The position numbers and the translations under genes are program-made. Shown piece after piece: positions 1 to 7,636 of a stretch of 8,511 nucleotides of DNA. The notes below the pieces were generated by a model. That model was not told where the DNA came from. It did not search any database and saw nothing but the letters and a program-made list of their open reading frames with translations. This DNA is from Holosporales bacterium (GTDB lineage: Bacteria > Pseudomonadota > Alphaproteobacteria > UBA3830 > JAIRMZ01). Location of the stretch: positions 1 to 8,511 of the forward strand of contig JAITIJ010000077.1 in assembly GCA_031279495.1 (NCBI GenBank), in the 5' to 3' direction. The stretch's first letter is position 1, and each line of letters begins with the position of its first letter.

Positions 1-84
1 AAGGATTTCGCTTTCTGTGCCAATAGCAACGGAACATATTCCTAAAGAACAATCGAACGCTAGAACTGGACCGAACGCATCCAC
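1..84 (-). CDS. tsaB: TsaB, tRNA threonylcarbamoyladenosine synthesis protein (N-terminal fragment)
   Basis: Reading the minus strand from a GTG at 84-82 gives 28 open codons to the window edge. The translation contains VLAFDCSLGICSVAIG, the ASKHA-fold phosphate-1 strand typical of TsaB/YeaZ (family pattern: hydrophobic residues, D-S/C-S, then CSVA). TsaB is the cytoplasmic partner of TsaD in making t6A37 on ANN-decoding tRNAs. The start is supported by GGAG (minus strand) six bases upstream of the GTG. The remaining roughly 85-90% of the gene lies beyond the left edge. It is divergent from pgi and shares its upstream region. The call rests on 28 residues: the fold family is fairly sure, but TsaB rather than another ASKHA protein is a recognition judgement. 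Confidence 0.75.
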   Translation of the reverse strand, partial: MDAFGPVLAFDCSLGICSVAIGTESEIL

Positions 85-266
85 CCTACTCTCCGCACTT
101 TAATTTATTTTTTCATTGACTCATAAAAGAGTCAATGTGCTGCCCCACGCTTCTCAACAGTTTTCCTTGATAGATATACCTATCGGCAGTCATGTTAGCC
201 TGCTGTTTCTTGAGGGAAAGAATCAGTATCTCCCAAAAACGCAAACAGAATGATACTTTGAGCTCT
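85..266. promoter_or_regulatory. Divergent intergenic region between tsaB and pgi
   Basis: Both flanking genes point outward, so promoters for both should lie here. I see no strong consensus pair. A TTGACT hexamer occurs on each strand inside the inverted repeat at 114-137. On the minus strand it is followed by an A/T-rich stretch (101-113), but at poor -10 spacing. On the plus strand TTGATA (167-172) has only weak -10 matches 17-19 bases downstream. A smaller inverted repeat, GATAG/CTATC, lies at 169-184. Confidence 0.35.
114..137. repeat. Perfect 9-bp inverted repeat with 6-base loop in the divergent promoter region
   Basis: CATTGACTC (114-122) and GAGTCAATG (129-137) are exact reverse complements separated by ATAAAA. 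A T-rich run lies on the tsaB side (101-113). A rho-independent terminator on either strand would need Ts after the stem, and these are absent. It therefore fits better as an operator for a dimeric regulator, or as a hairpin in the 5' leader of tsaB, about 30 bases before its start. Function is inferred from position only. Confidence 0.5.
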
Positions 267-1448
267 ATGTTTTTTTGTAATAGTCCAGAGATTGAAGATG
301 CCGCTATATACCCTGCTGTTCGAGCAGCATTAAAAGCCCGCTTGGAACAGGCATTGCCGTGCTTAGCATGTGCTCCTTCTTCTGAGGAGATACATACTGT
401 TGCCTCCAACATAAGAAAAAGGTTCCAGACCGTTCTTGTGCTTGGTACTGGCGGATCCAGCCTCGGAGGACGCGTTTTAAGCAGCCTCTCTCAAGATCCT
501 TGTGCGCCACGCATGATCTTTCTGGATGAAATTCATCCTGAAATATTCTATGCGTCTGTTTTGGCATGTTGTCCAGAAAATACAGCAGTCATTGTCATAT
601 CAAAATCGGGAGAGACAGCAGAAACACTGTGCCAATTGTTAGCTCTTTTTCGCCATTTTCTTCCTCCACAACGTTCAGATCAGTTTTTTGTCCTCACTGA
701 GGCGAGCCCTTCTTCTTTGCGCAGTCTTTCAAAAGCTTACGGGTTTACTTGCCTCTCGCTTTCTTCCGATATCGGTGGACGTTTCTCAGTATTGTCTTTG
801 GTGGGCTTATTTCCTGCTTTAGTCGCAGGCGTTGATGAAGTTCTTCTATTAGAAGGTGCACGTTACCTTTTACATCTTGCTCAGCAGCAAAAGACAGAGT
901 TGGTACATTCATTAGCATTTGCCATTCAAGGAGCGCGCAAGGCTTGCCACAACGTTCTTCTGTCATATGATGCGCGGTTCACACCGCTGACTTTATGGCA
1001 TCGACAGCTCTGGGCAGAAAGTCTTGGGAAAAATGGCATAGGGACGGTACCCATTGTGGCGCGTGGAACGGTGGATCAGCACAGCCAACTGCAACTTTAC
1101 CTCGATGGGCCGCGCGATAAAGTCTACACCGTTTTAAGTGTACAGCAGCAGGATACTCGCCCTCTTTTTGATGCAACAGGTGTGGCAACGCAATTGGGAT
1201 ATCTTCAAGGACGTACGATGGGGGACCTTCTTGCTGCCGAATGTCAGGCGACCTGTGATGAGCTAAGTGCGCAAGGACTTGCGGTGAGGCTTTTGGGTCT
1301 CAAAACATTCGATGCCCACACGATGGGCGCACTATTAGCGTATTTTATGTGTGAGGTCATTGTGGTGGCAGATGTCTTGGGCGTAAATCCTTTTGATCAA
1401 CCGGCTGTAGATCGCATCAAAAATCGTGCGCAGGAGATTCTCTCGTGA
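267..1448 (+). CDS. pgi: Glucose-6-phosphate isomerase (short bacterial form)
   Basis: Cytoplasmic interconversion of glucose 6-phosphate and fructose 6-phosphate, linking glycolysis with hexose and nucleotide-sugar supply. From this start it is 393 residues, far shorter than the roughly 550 of E. coli Pgi but close to compact forms. Visible motifs: first SIS-domain glycine loop GTGGSSLGG (about 60-68), phosphate-binding SKSGETAET (112-120), PGI signature DIGGRFSVLSLVG (168-180), catalytic Glu in ESLGKNG (Glu251), the catalytic His in DQHSQLQ (His272), and the C-terminal signature NPFDQPAVDRIK with the active-site Lys385. I chose ATG 267 because the upstream in-frame alternative at 192 adds 25 residues (MLACCFLRER...) that do not resemble the family; neither start has a strong ribosome binding site. 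The end overlaps the next gene by four bases, so the two are cotranscribed and probably translationally coupled. All catalytic residues are present. Confidence 0.95.
   Translation: MFFCNSPEIEDAAIYPAVRAALKARLEQALPCLACAPSSEEIHTVASNIRKRFQTVLVLGTGGSSLGGRVLSSLSQDPCAPRMIFLDEIHPEIFYASVLACCPENTAVIVISKSGETAETLCQLLALFRHFLPPQRSDQFFVLTEASPSSLRSLSKAYGFTCLSLSSDIGGRFSVLSLVGLFPALVAGVDEVLLLEGARYLLHLAQQQKTELVHSLAFAIQGARKACHNVLLSYDARFTPLTLWHRQLWAESLGKNGIGTVPIVARGTVDQHSQLQLYLDGPRDKVYTVLSVQQQDTRPLFDATGVATQLGYLQGRTMGDLLAAECQATCDELSAQGLAVRLLGLKTFDAHTMGALLAYFMCEVIVVADVLGVNPFDQPAVDRIKNRAQEILS
1432..1437 (+). promoter_or_regulatory. Ribosome binding site fixing the GTG start of rffA/wecE
   Basis: AGGAGA lies inside the 3' end of pgi, seven bases before a GTG at 1445. 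That GTG overlaps the pgi stop as GTGA. It supports the non-ATG start and translational coupling. Confidence 0.8.
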
Positions 1449-2593
1449 CCATTTCTTCCATTCCTTTTAGCCGCGTTTACCTGACAGGTCGAGAAGAGCT
1501 CTACATGCGCGAAGCGCTACGGACAAGACAACTTTCCGGAGACGGGCCATTTACGAAACGATGCCATGCCTGGTTTGCAGAGCGTTTTCCAAAGGCCGAG
1601 GTACTTCTAACGACATCCTGTACGCATGCCACAGAGATGGCTGCTTTATTGCTGGATATTCAACCAGGAGACGAGGTCATCGTTCCTTCCTTTACCTTTT
1701 CTTCAAGTGCGAATCCTTTTGTTCTTCGGGGCGCGCATATTGTCTTTGCGGATATCCGAGAAGATACATTTAACATAGACGAAACGACTCTAGAGCGGTT
1801 TATTACGCCAAAGACGCGTGCCATTGTGTTAGTACATTACAATGGTGTTGGATGCGCAATGGAGTCTATCATGGCACTTGCTCACGCGACCAATATCGCA
1901 GTGGTTGAAGATAACGCACATGGGTTGCTTGGAAAATATAAAGGGCAAACGCTTGGAACATTTGGCACGTTTGGTCTGCAGAGTTTCCATGAAACAAAAA
2001 ATATTACATGTGGAGAGGGAGGAGCACTCATTATCAACGACACGCAATTTGTTGCACGCGCAGAGATCTTGCGCGAAAAAGGCACAAATCGGAAATCCTT
2101 TTTGCAAGGACAGGTGGATAAATATACGTGGGTGGATATGGGATCGAGTTATCTGCCCTCTGACCTATTAGCTGCCTTTCTGCTGGCTCAATTAGAGGAA
2201 ATTGACAAAATTCAAGCCAAACGGCGTGCGATTTGGGAGTTTTATGCACAACAACTTGCCGTATGGGCGCAACGGAGCGGTGTTCGCTTGCCCATTATTC
2301 CCGAAGAATGCGAACAGACCTATCATATCTTCTCTCTTATTCTGCCTTCAGAAGCTGCTCGATTGGCGTTGCAGCGCTCGCTTAAGAAGCATGGCATCAC
2401 CGCATCATCGCACTATGTGCCACTGCATCTTTCTCCGATGGGACAAAGATTTGGCGCTGCATCTTGTCCAGTGGCAGAGGATTTGGCATCACGTTTATTG
2501 CGTCTGCCTTTATATGCTGGATTGACGGAAGAAGAGGCGGAACAGGTTATTACTCTTGTGCAGAATACTCCATTGTTTGCCAGAGAAATTTGA
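1445..2593 (+). CDS. rffA: dTDP-4-amino-4,6-dideoxygalactose transaminase (RffA/WecE)
   Basis: A fold-type I PLP aminotransferase of the DegT/DnrJ/EryC1 family that converts TDP-4-keto-6-deoxyglucose to TDP-4-amino-4,6-dideoxygalactose using glutamate, supplying a surface-glycan sugar (enterobacterial common antigen in E. coli). It is 382 residues and close to E. coli WecE throughout as I recall it: LLDIQPGDEVIVPSFTF (68-84), HYNGVGC (131-137), VVEDNAHG with Asp156 contacting the PLP ring nitrogen, SFHETKN with Lys185 as the Schiff-base lysine, EKGTNR and GQVDKYTW about 25-45 residues later, and LRLPLY near the C-terminus. The GTG start is fixed by the overlap and the AGGAGA upstream. No rmlA or rmlB is present here, so the substrate must come from elsewhere. 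Specificity for TDP-Fuc4N rather than a related amino sugar is inferred from the close match. Confidence 0.94.
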   Translation: MTISSIPFSRVYLTGREELYMREALRTRQLSGDGPFTKRCHAWFAERFPKAEVLLTTSCTHATEMAALLLDIQPGDEVIVPSFTFSSSANPFVLRGAHIVFADIREDTFNIDETTLERFITPKTRAIVLVHYNGVGCAMESIMALAHATNIAVVEDNAHGLLGKYKGQTLGTFGTFGLQSFHETKNITCGEGGALIINDTQFVARAEILREKGTNRKSFLQGQVDKYTWVDMGSSYLPSDLLAAFLLAQLEEIDKIQAKRRAIWEFYAQQLAVWAQRSGVRLPIIPEECEQTYHIFSLILPSEAARLALQRSLKKHGITASSHYVPLHLSPMGQRFGAASCPVAEDLASRLLRLPLYAGLTEEEAEQVITLVQNTPLFAREI

Positions 2594-2657
2594 TTTTTTC
2601 AATATTTCGTCCTACTCTCAGCCGCTAAAGACGATTAGGTAGAAAGTGAGAACCGCT

Positions 2658-3701
2658 ATGAAGGTGTGTATCAACCGGCGCGTAGTGCGCTTTTTAAGCG
2701 TAGGCGTCTTGGGACTCAGTTTGTGCGGGTGCTCAGGAAAGAGTAAAACAGAGACGTCATCACAGACTCCTCCGGCACAGGTAAAAGTCCGTCAGGTTCA
2801 TGCGCAGCCACATCATGCTGAGGCGCTTCTGCGCGGAACAGTAGCGGCTTGGCGAAAAGTTACACTATGCGCACGGACTCAGGGTACTGTAGTAAAAATT
2901 GCAGCCGACAGAGGTGCTTCCGTTCAGGGGAAAGATCCTCTTGTTATCCTAAGCGCTGATGATCGACAAGAAAAATGTGCCGAGGCTGAGGCTAAAGTAA
3001 AAATGGCGGCATTAGAGGATCGTGCGGTACGCGCCCTTGCCGAGGAGGATTATCAATCGCGCCTTGCGTGCGCGCAGAAAAAATCTGCGTTGGATCAGGC
3101 CCTCGCACAGAAAAAAACTGCACAGTTGACGCTGGCGTACGCTTGTATTCGGGCGCCTTTTAAAGGGCAAGTGTATGAGCGCTTGATCGAAATTGGAGAG
3201 ACAGTCAACGTAGGAACAAAAATCTCTTCGGTGGCGGATTTATCTACGGTACGTATTATCGTGTATTGCTCGGAGCGGGATTATCCTATTGCTAGAGGAG
3301 CAATATCTGTTGCAGCGCGCATAAAGGGAAAGATGTATCCTGCAACGATCGTATCGCTCACCTCGGTAGCTGATCCACACACGCGCATGTACCGCATGGA
3401 TGTACGCGTGACAAATGATGGAACTTTGGCGGATGGAATGACAGCTGAAGTGTTAGTCAAAGGGCCAGCGCAAAAGGCTCACTACATTCTTTCTTCAGCG
3501 TTGTGTCTTTCTGATGAAGGCCGCACGGGCGTGAAAATTCTGGATGGTGATGGGAAAGTGTGCTTCTGCGAGGTACAGGTTCTTTCGTTAGATGCCCAAG
3601 GAGCTTGGGTCTCTGGGCTCAAAGAGTCCGTAGCAATGATCACACTTGGACAGGATTTTGTTTCTGTCGGACAAACACCTACTGCACAAAAGGAAGAATA
3701 A
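2658..3701 (+). CDS. RND efflux periplasmic adaptor (membrane fusion protein), lipoprotein
   Basis: HlyD/AcrA-type adaptor that couples the inner-membrane RND pump encoded next to an outer-membrane channel. The N-terminus is a type II signal peptide, MKVCINRR, a hydrophobic core and lipobox LCGC with Cys25 as the predicted lipidated residue. Order of domains (347 aa): Ser/Thr/Pro linker to about 40; first lipoyl half around 72-98 (TQGTVVKIAADRGASVQG); Ala/Lys/Gln-rich coiled-coil hairpin about 100-160; second lipoyl half IRAPFKGQV (164-172) through NVGTKI; beta-barrel about 195-268; membrane-proximal domain to the end. I chose ATG 2658; an in-frame GTG at 2646 (weak AGGT five bases upstream) would add four residues. 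The 64-base gap after rffA contains a weak TTGATT-N17-TACTCT that could be an internal promoter. It is unusually rich in cysteine (eight beyond the lipid cysteine). Substrate unknown. Confidence 0.93.
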   Translation: MKVCINRRVVRFLSVGVLGLSLCGCSGKSKTETSSQTPPAQVKVRQVHAQPHHAEALLRGTVAAWRKVTLCARTQGTVVKIAADRGASVQGKDPLVILSADDRQEKCAEAEAKVKMAALEDRAVRALAEEDYQSRLACAQKKSALDQALAQKKTAQLTLAYACIRAPFKGQVYERLIEIGETVNVGTKISSVADLSTVRIIVYCSERDYPIARGAISVAARIKGKMYPATIVSLTSVADPHTRMYRMDVRVTNDGTLADGMTAEVLVKGPAQKAHYILSSALCLSDEGRTGVKILDGDGKVCFCEVQVLSLDAQGAWVSGLKESVAMITLGQDFVSVGQTPTAQKEE

Positions 3702-3704
3702 AGC

Positions 3705-6700
3705 ATGCGCACGATCATTGATTTTTGCCTTGACCATGCGCGCATGGTTCTTTTTTTGTTCCTGTTTTTGTTGCTTGCCGGCACTATTTCCTATGTTTCT
3801 ATTTCCAAGGAGTCCTTTCCCGACGTCAAAATGCCCGTTATGACCGTTACTATCCCATGTCGTGGAATTTCTCCAGAAGATGCAGAGCGTTTGTTGGTCC
3901 GGCCTGTAGAACAGAAGATTCGTTCGATAGAAGGCGTTAAAGAGATGTCCTCGATGGCTTACGAAGGGGGCGCCATGATAGTCGTCGAGTTCCTGGCTGG
4001 CTACGACGTCGATAAAGCTAAAGAGAACGTTAAAAACGAAGTCGATAGCGCCAAGCCCGATCTTCCTTCAGATGCTAATGAGCCTGTTGTCAACGAGATC
4101 AACCTAAGCCTACTGCCGGTATTGGTCGTCAAACTTTCTGGTGCTGTCCCGCAACGATTTCTTTACAAGGCAGCGCGTGAGTTGAAAGACTATGTCGAAG
4201 CACACGTTTCAGGAGTCCTTAAAGCCGGTATTGTTGGTGATCGCGACGAAGCCATCGATATCGAAATTGATGCAGCCAAGATTATTAATTACGGTGTTCC
4301 AGTCCAGCTGTTGCCCTATCTTTTTGGGCAAAACAATAGCCTTATTTCAGCCGGAACAATCACGACAGACGTTGGGCGTTTTCCTATTAAAGTTCCTGGT
4401 TTGTTTCAAAGCGCAGCAGACATCATGAGAATTCCCCTTTTTGGAACCAAAGATGCGGTGATCTGCGTTCAAGATGTTGCAACGGTCTCGCGCACTTATA
4501 AAGATCCTGAAAGCTTTGCCCGTGATCGTGGCGAGAATGCGGTTGCGATCGAAATCACCAAGCGCACCGGAGAAAACATTATTCGTACGATTAAAGAGGT
4601 GCGTACAGCTGTGGCGGAAGTGCAACAAAAATGGCCTTCAACCCTTAAAGTTTCTTTTGCGCAAGACCAATCGAAGAGAATCCTCGATTTTCTAACAGAA
4701 CTTCAGAACGATATCCTGCTTACGATCATCTTGGTGATGATTGTTATCGTTTTGTCTTTAGGATGGCGCTCTGCCACGGTTGTGAGTCTATCCGTTCCTG
4801 GCTCTTTTCTCTCTGGTATCCTGTTTTTATACATGAACGGGTACACGATTAATATGATCGTCTTGTTCGGCTTGATTTTTGCGGTTGGCATGTTGGTAGA
4901 TGGTTCGATCATTGTCGTAGAATATGCCGACAGAAAGATCGATGAAGGGATCGCCCCAAAAGAAGCCTACCGTATCGCTGCACGACGTATGGCTTGGCCT
5001 GTGATCACCTCGATTAGCACAATTCTTGTCGTCTTCATGCCGCTTTTATTTTGGCCAGGGTTTATGGGTCAGGTGATGCGGTTTCTACCAATTACATTAA
5101 TCGCAACGCTTGTAGCATCGATTGTTATGGCTCTCGTGTTTGTACCAACGATTGGAGGCCTGCTGATGCATAAGACATCTCAGCAAAAGCAGGCCCACGA
5201 AACAATCAACTACGAAAAAGATGATTTGCACAAAATTACTGGGTTCACGCGTCAATACATAAAAGTACTTGAATGGGCGCTCGATCGCCCCTGGAAAATC
5301 ATTGGTGGCGCAATTGGTTCTCTTGTCGTGGTCATGTCCATCTACGTCTTTTTCGGACGTGGTGTGGAGTTCTTCCCAACAGTTGAACCCAACACAGCCG
5401 TTATCCGCATCCAAGCCCGTGGAAACTTATCTGTATTTGAGCGAGATCGCCTTGTCAAAGCTGTGGAAGCGTCCCTTCTGGACATGAAAGAGCTTGAGTC
5501 AATCTATTCCAAGGCGGGATCTATGCGTGCAGCAAACGCGAAATCTGGATTACTTGATGCAGGTTCAACAGAAGACGAAATCGGCGTCATTACCATTGAG
5601 TTCGTTGATTGGAAAGAGCGGCGGCCTGCTAACGATATCATCGCGGATATTTCACAGCGCTTGAACGTTCCAGGTGTACGTATCGTTGTTGAAAAAGAGA
5701 AAAAAGGGCCGCCTAACAAACCAGTGCGCATCGACTTAACCGGAAGCTCTCACGAAAAGATTCGGAAAGAAGCTCAGCGCGTTCGCACTTTCCTTGAAAC
5801 TCTTCCAGATCTCGATACAGTGCAGGATAACCAGCCCGTATCTGGTATTGAGTGGCGCCTGTGTGTGGATCGCGCAGAGGCCGCGCGTTTCCAGGCAAAT
5901 ATCGGCAGTGTCGGAACGGCCGTACAGCTTGTCACGCGCGGTGTGAAAGTTGGCGCTTTCCGCCCAGATGACAGCCCTGACGAAATAGACATCATGCTGC
6001 GCTTTCCACCGCGAGAAAGAATGGTTGACGAGCTTGATCGATTACAAATCCAGACTTTGTTTGGTTTGATGCCGATCAGTAGCTTTGTTGAACGCAAGGT
6101 CGGTGTAAGCTTAACCACATTGCGGCGTTGCGACGGTTTACCCTTTGTACGTATTGAAGCTACTTTAAAGCCCGGCGCGTTGGCTAACAATGTTTTCAAA
6201 AAAGTGCGTGCCCATCTTACTGCTGAGCCTCTTGCTTCGGATGTCGCATACGAATTTAAGGGAGAAGCACGAGATCAAACAGAAACCGCGCAGTTCCTGA
6301 TAAAGGCCTTTGGTGTTGCGCTGGGGCTTATTATGATCATTATGTTGATGGAATTTAACAGCTTTTTCAGTACCGGTGTGGTAATGTCTGCGGTGCTTAT
6401 GTCAACAGTCGGTGTATTTCTTGGGCTGTTCCTCCGTGGTATGCCGTTTGGAGTGGTCATGGGTGGTATCGGTATCATTGGTCTAGCGGGTGTTATCGTA
6501 AGCAACAACATTATTTTTATCGACACATACGATCATTTTCGCGACCGCATTAAAAATGCACGTGAGCGCATCATTCGCACAGGAGCCCAACGTCTACGCC
6601 CTGTGTTTCTTACCAAAATTACAGTAATTTTAGGGCTATTACCGATGATGTTTGGCTTGGGAATAGATTTCCTCGAACCGTCTCTGAGTCTTGGCTCGCC

Positions 6701-6830
6701 TTCAACACAATGGTGGCAGCAATTGGCGACATGCATTGTTAGTGGTGTTATCTTCGCTTCCGTCTTGACACTGATCCTTACGCCGTGTCTTTTAATGGTG
6801 AGAGAGAACTACCGCGCACAGCGGCACTAA
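3705..6830 (+). CDS. RND efflux transporter permease (AcrB-like)
   Basis: Inner-membrane proton-driven pump of the resistance-nodulation-division superfamily, 1041 aa, the full family length with the internal two-fold repeat. TM1 is at about 12-32, then a large periplasmic loop with the porter motif FPDVKMPVMTV (38-48). TM2-TM6 fall at about 337-483, TM7 at about 530-550, then the second periplasmic loop (VEFFPTVEPNTAVIRIQA, 554-571), and TM8-TM12 at about 865-1032. The TM4 segment reads FAVGMLVDGSIIVVEYADR: Asp399 is kept, but the second Asp of AcrB (Asp408) is Gly400. In TM10 the AcrB Lys940 region reads VSNNIIFIDTYD, without the Lys. The C-terminal GSPSTQWWQQL region is typical of one alphaproteobacterial subfamily. 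AGGAAG eight bases before the ATG and a 3-base gap after the adaptor mark an operon. A TolC-like partner is not in the window. Drug, metal or lipid specificity cannot be read. Confidence 0.97.
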   Translation: MRTIIDFCLDHARMVLFLFLFLLLAGTISYVSISKESFPDVKMPVMTVTIPCRGISPEDAERLLVRPVEQKIRSIEGVKEMSSMAYEGGAMIVVEFLAGYDVDKAKENVKNEVDSAKPDLPSDANEPVVNEINLSLLPVLVVKLSGAVPQRFLYKAARELKDYVEAHVSGVLKAGIVGDRDEAIDIEIDAAKIINYGVPVQLLPYLFGQNNSLISAGTITTDVGRFPIKVPGLFQSAADIMRIPLFGTKDAVICVQDVATVSRTYKDPESFARDRGENAVAIEITKRTGENIIRTIKEVRTAVAEVQQKWPSTLKVSFAQDQSKRILDFLTELQNDILLTIILVMIVIVLSLGWRSATVVSLSVPGSFLSGILFLYMNGYTINMIVLFGLIFAVGMLVDGSIIVVEYADRKIDEGIAPKEAYRIAARRMAWPVITSISTILVVFMPLLFWPGFMGQVMRFLPITLIATLVASIVMALVFVPTIGGLLMHKTSQQKQAHETINYEKDDLHKITGFTRQYIKVLEWALDRPWKIIGGAIGSLVVVMSIYVFFGRGVEFFPTVEPNTAVIRIQARGNLSVFERDRLVKAVEASLLDMKELESIYSKAGSMRAANAKSGLLDAGSTEDEIGVITIEFVDWKERRPANDIIADISQRLNVPGVRIVVEKEKKGPPNKPVRIDLTGSSHEKIRKEAQRVRTFLETLPDLDTVQDNQPVSGIEWRLCVDRAEAARFQANIGSVGTAVQLVTRGVKVGAFRPDDSPDEIDIMLRFPPRERMVDELDRLQIQTLFGLMPISSFVERKVGVSLTTLRRCDGLPFVRIEATLKPGALANNVFKKVRAHLTAEPLASDVAYEFKGEARDQTETAQFLIKAFGVALGLIMIIMLMEFNSFFSTGVVMSAVLMSTVGVFLGLFLRGMPFGVVMGGIGIIGLAGVIVSNNIIFIDTYDHFRDRIKNARERIIRTGAQRLRPVFLTKITVILGLLPMMFGLGIDFLEPSLSLGSPSTQWWQQLATCIVSGVIFASVLTLILTPCLLMVRENYRAQRH

Positions 6831-6837
6831 AAGGAGG
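6831..6837 (+). promoter_or_regulatory. Strong ribosome binding site for sspB
   Basis: AAGGAGG begins immediately after the permease stop codon and ends five bases before the sspB ATG. The very short 12-base junction implies cotranscription with the pump genes. Confidence 0.8.
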
Positions 6838-6842
6838 ATAGT

Positions 6843-7298
6843 ATGTCTTGTATTCCTTATGGGACGTATGCTAGGGAAGCGCTCCTTGGCGTTGTGCGAC
6901 GTGTGCTCGAGGATGCTGCTCGTGAAGGCATTCATCCTCCGCATAATTTTTTTATTACTTTCCGGACCGATCATCCCGAGACGAAAATTTCGGATTTTCT
7001 GCGTGAATCGTATCCGGATCAGATGACAATCGTTTTGGAGTGTCAGTTTTTAGATCTTTGTATTAATGAACACGGATTCTCTGTGAGTCTGAGTTTTAAT
7101 GGAGTGCAGGAAAAACTATTTATTCCTTTCGGTGGGTTAACGTCCTTTTCCGATCCCTCTGTGAAGTTCGGGCTGCAATTTCTGCCGGATTTTGAGACGT
7201 ACGACGTACCATCGCCGCCTTCTTCAGAGCCGCCAACGCCTTCTGGTACCAATGGAGAGGGGAACATCGTAAAGCTAGAGTCTTTTCGAAAGAAATAG
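6843..7298 (+). CDS. sspB: SspB, alphaproteobacterial-type ClpXP protease adaptor
   Basis: Cytoplasmic adaptor that tethers ssrA-tagged stalled peptides to the ClpXP protease. Of its 151 residues, the folded N-terminal domain (about 1-113) carries HNFFITF (34-40), YPDQMTIVLECQF (57-69), SLSFNGVQEKLFIPF (82-96) and DPSVKFGLQF (104-113), the Sm-like SspB core. A flexible Pro/Ser/Glu linker (about 114-140) follows, and then IVKLESFRKK at the extreme C-terminus, the ClpX zinc-domain-binding tail; the Caulobacter protein ends almost identically (LDQFRKK) as I recall it. This form differs from enterobacterial SspB, which has its own tail sequence. The start is supported by AAGGAGG. It is the last gene of the pump operon; whether this neighbourhood has functional meaning is unknown. 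Confidence 0.94.
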   Translation: MSCIPYGTYAREALLGVVRRVLEDAAREGIHPPHNFFITFRTDHPETKISDFLRESYPDQMTIVLECQFLDLCINEHGFSVSLSFNGVQEKLFIPFGGLTSFSDPSVKFGLQFLPDFETYDVPSPPSSEPPTPSGTNGEGNIVKLESFRKK

Positions 7299-7324
7299 GA
7301 TTGTGGAAATTTCAAGGCATGATT

Positions 7325-7349
7325 AAAGAGCAATTAGAAAGCGCTCTTT
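7325..7349 (+). terminator. Possible terminator or processing hairpin after sspB
   Basis: AAAGAGC (7325-7331) and GCTCTTT (7343-7349) form a 7-bp stem with an 11-base loop, 27 bases beyond the sspB stop. The stem ends in TTT but no further T-run follows, so it is a weak candidate for rho-independent termination. It could instead stabilise the mRNA 3' end. Confidence 0.3.
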
Positions 7350-7616
7350 GAGGTGTTTAGCCTGTGCAACTTGAGGGGGTGCAACTTTTAGAAAAGACTT
7401 CCTGAGAATGCCGCACAATCGCAGAAGTGGGTCCTTTACAAATAGAGAATGGGGAGAGATAAAAATGTTTCCTTGACTGGTTGAGATTTTGTCCTTCCTT
7501 CTATTCCCGCAAGAGAATCAACATTCATCTTCCTCTTGTTCGGTCCAGTAAAATTACAGCACAGCAATCCACCAATCATTCGTTGAATGAGATGCAAAAT
7601 TGGAAAGTCAATATTT

Positions 7617-7636
7617 AAGGAATCTCCTCATTCCTT
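7617..7636. repeat. 7-bp inverted repeat AAGGAAT/ATTCCTT
   Basis: Perfect arms at 7617-7623 and 7630-7636 with a 6-base pyrimidine-rich loop. Nothing next to it marks it as a terminator on either strand. Role unknown. Confidence 0.35.

Noticed and set aside
192..266. In-frame 25-codon extension of pgi from ATG 192
   Set aside because: It has no ribosome binding site, and its residues do not resemble the N-terminus of short Pgi proteins. It remains possible but is less likely than ATG 267.
113..412. 99-codon minus-strand ORF overlapping the pgi 5' end
   Set aside because: It lies antisense to pgi over most of its length, has no recognisable motif and has biased low-complexity composition. 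It is a shadow frame.
1829..2249. Several overlapping ORFs of 67-109 codons on both strands inside rffA
   Set aside because: All sit inside a gene with clear full-length family match. No independent start signals.
2587..2609. AAATTTGA/TCAATATTT stem with a T-rich loop as a terminator after rffA
   Set aside because: The stem is AT-only and bulged, and the Ts are in the loop rather than after the stem.
5774..6199. 141-codon minus-strand ORF inside the permease gene
   Set aside because: Antisense to conserved permease sequence. The Arg/Ser/Thr-rich composition is typical of a reverse-frame shadow.
7364..7387. 9-base direct repeat GTGCAACTT as a CRISPR or attachment site
   Set aside because: Only two short copies 15 bases apart, no array and no flanking integrase. 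Chance is adequate.
7436..7579. 47-codon minus-strand ORF (MIGGLLCCNFTG... to LPILYL) as a transposase remnant
   Set aside because: No transposase motif, terminal repeats or ribosome binding site. Length is within chance expectation.
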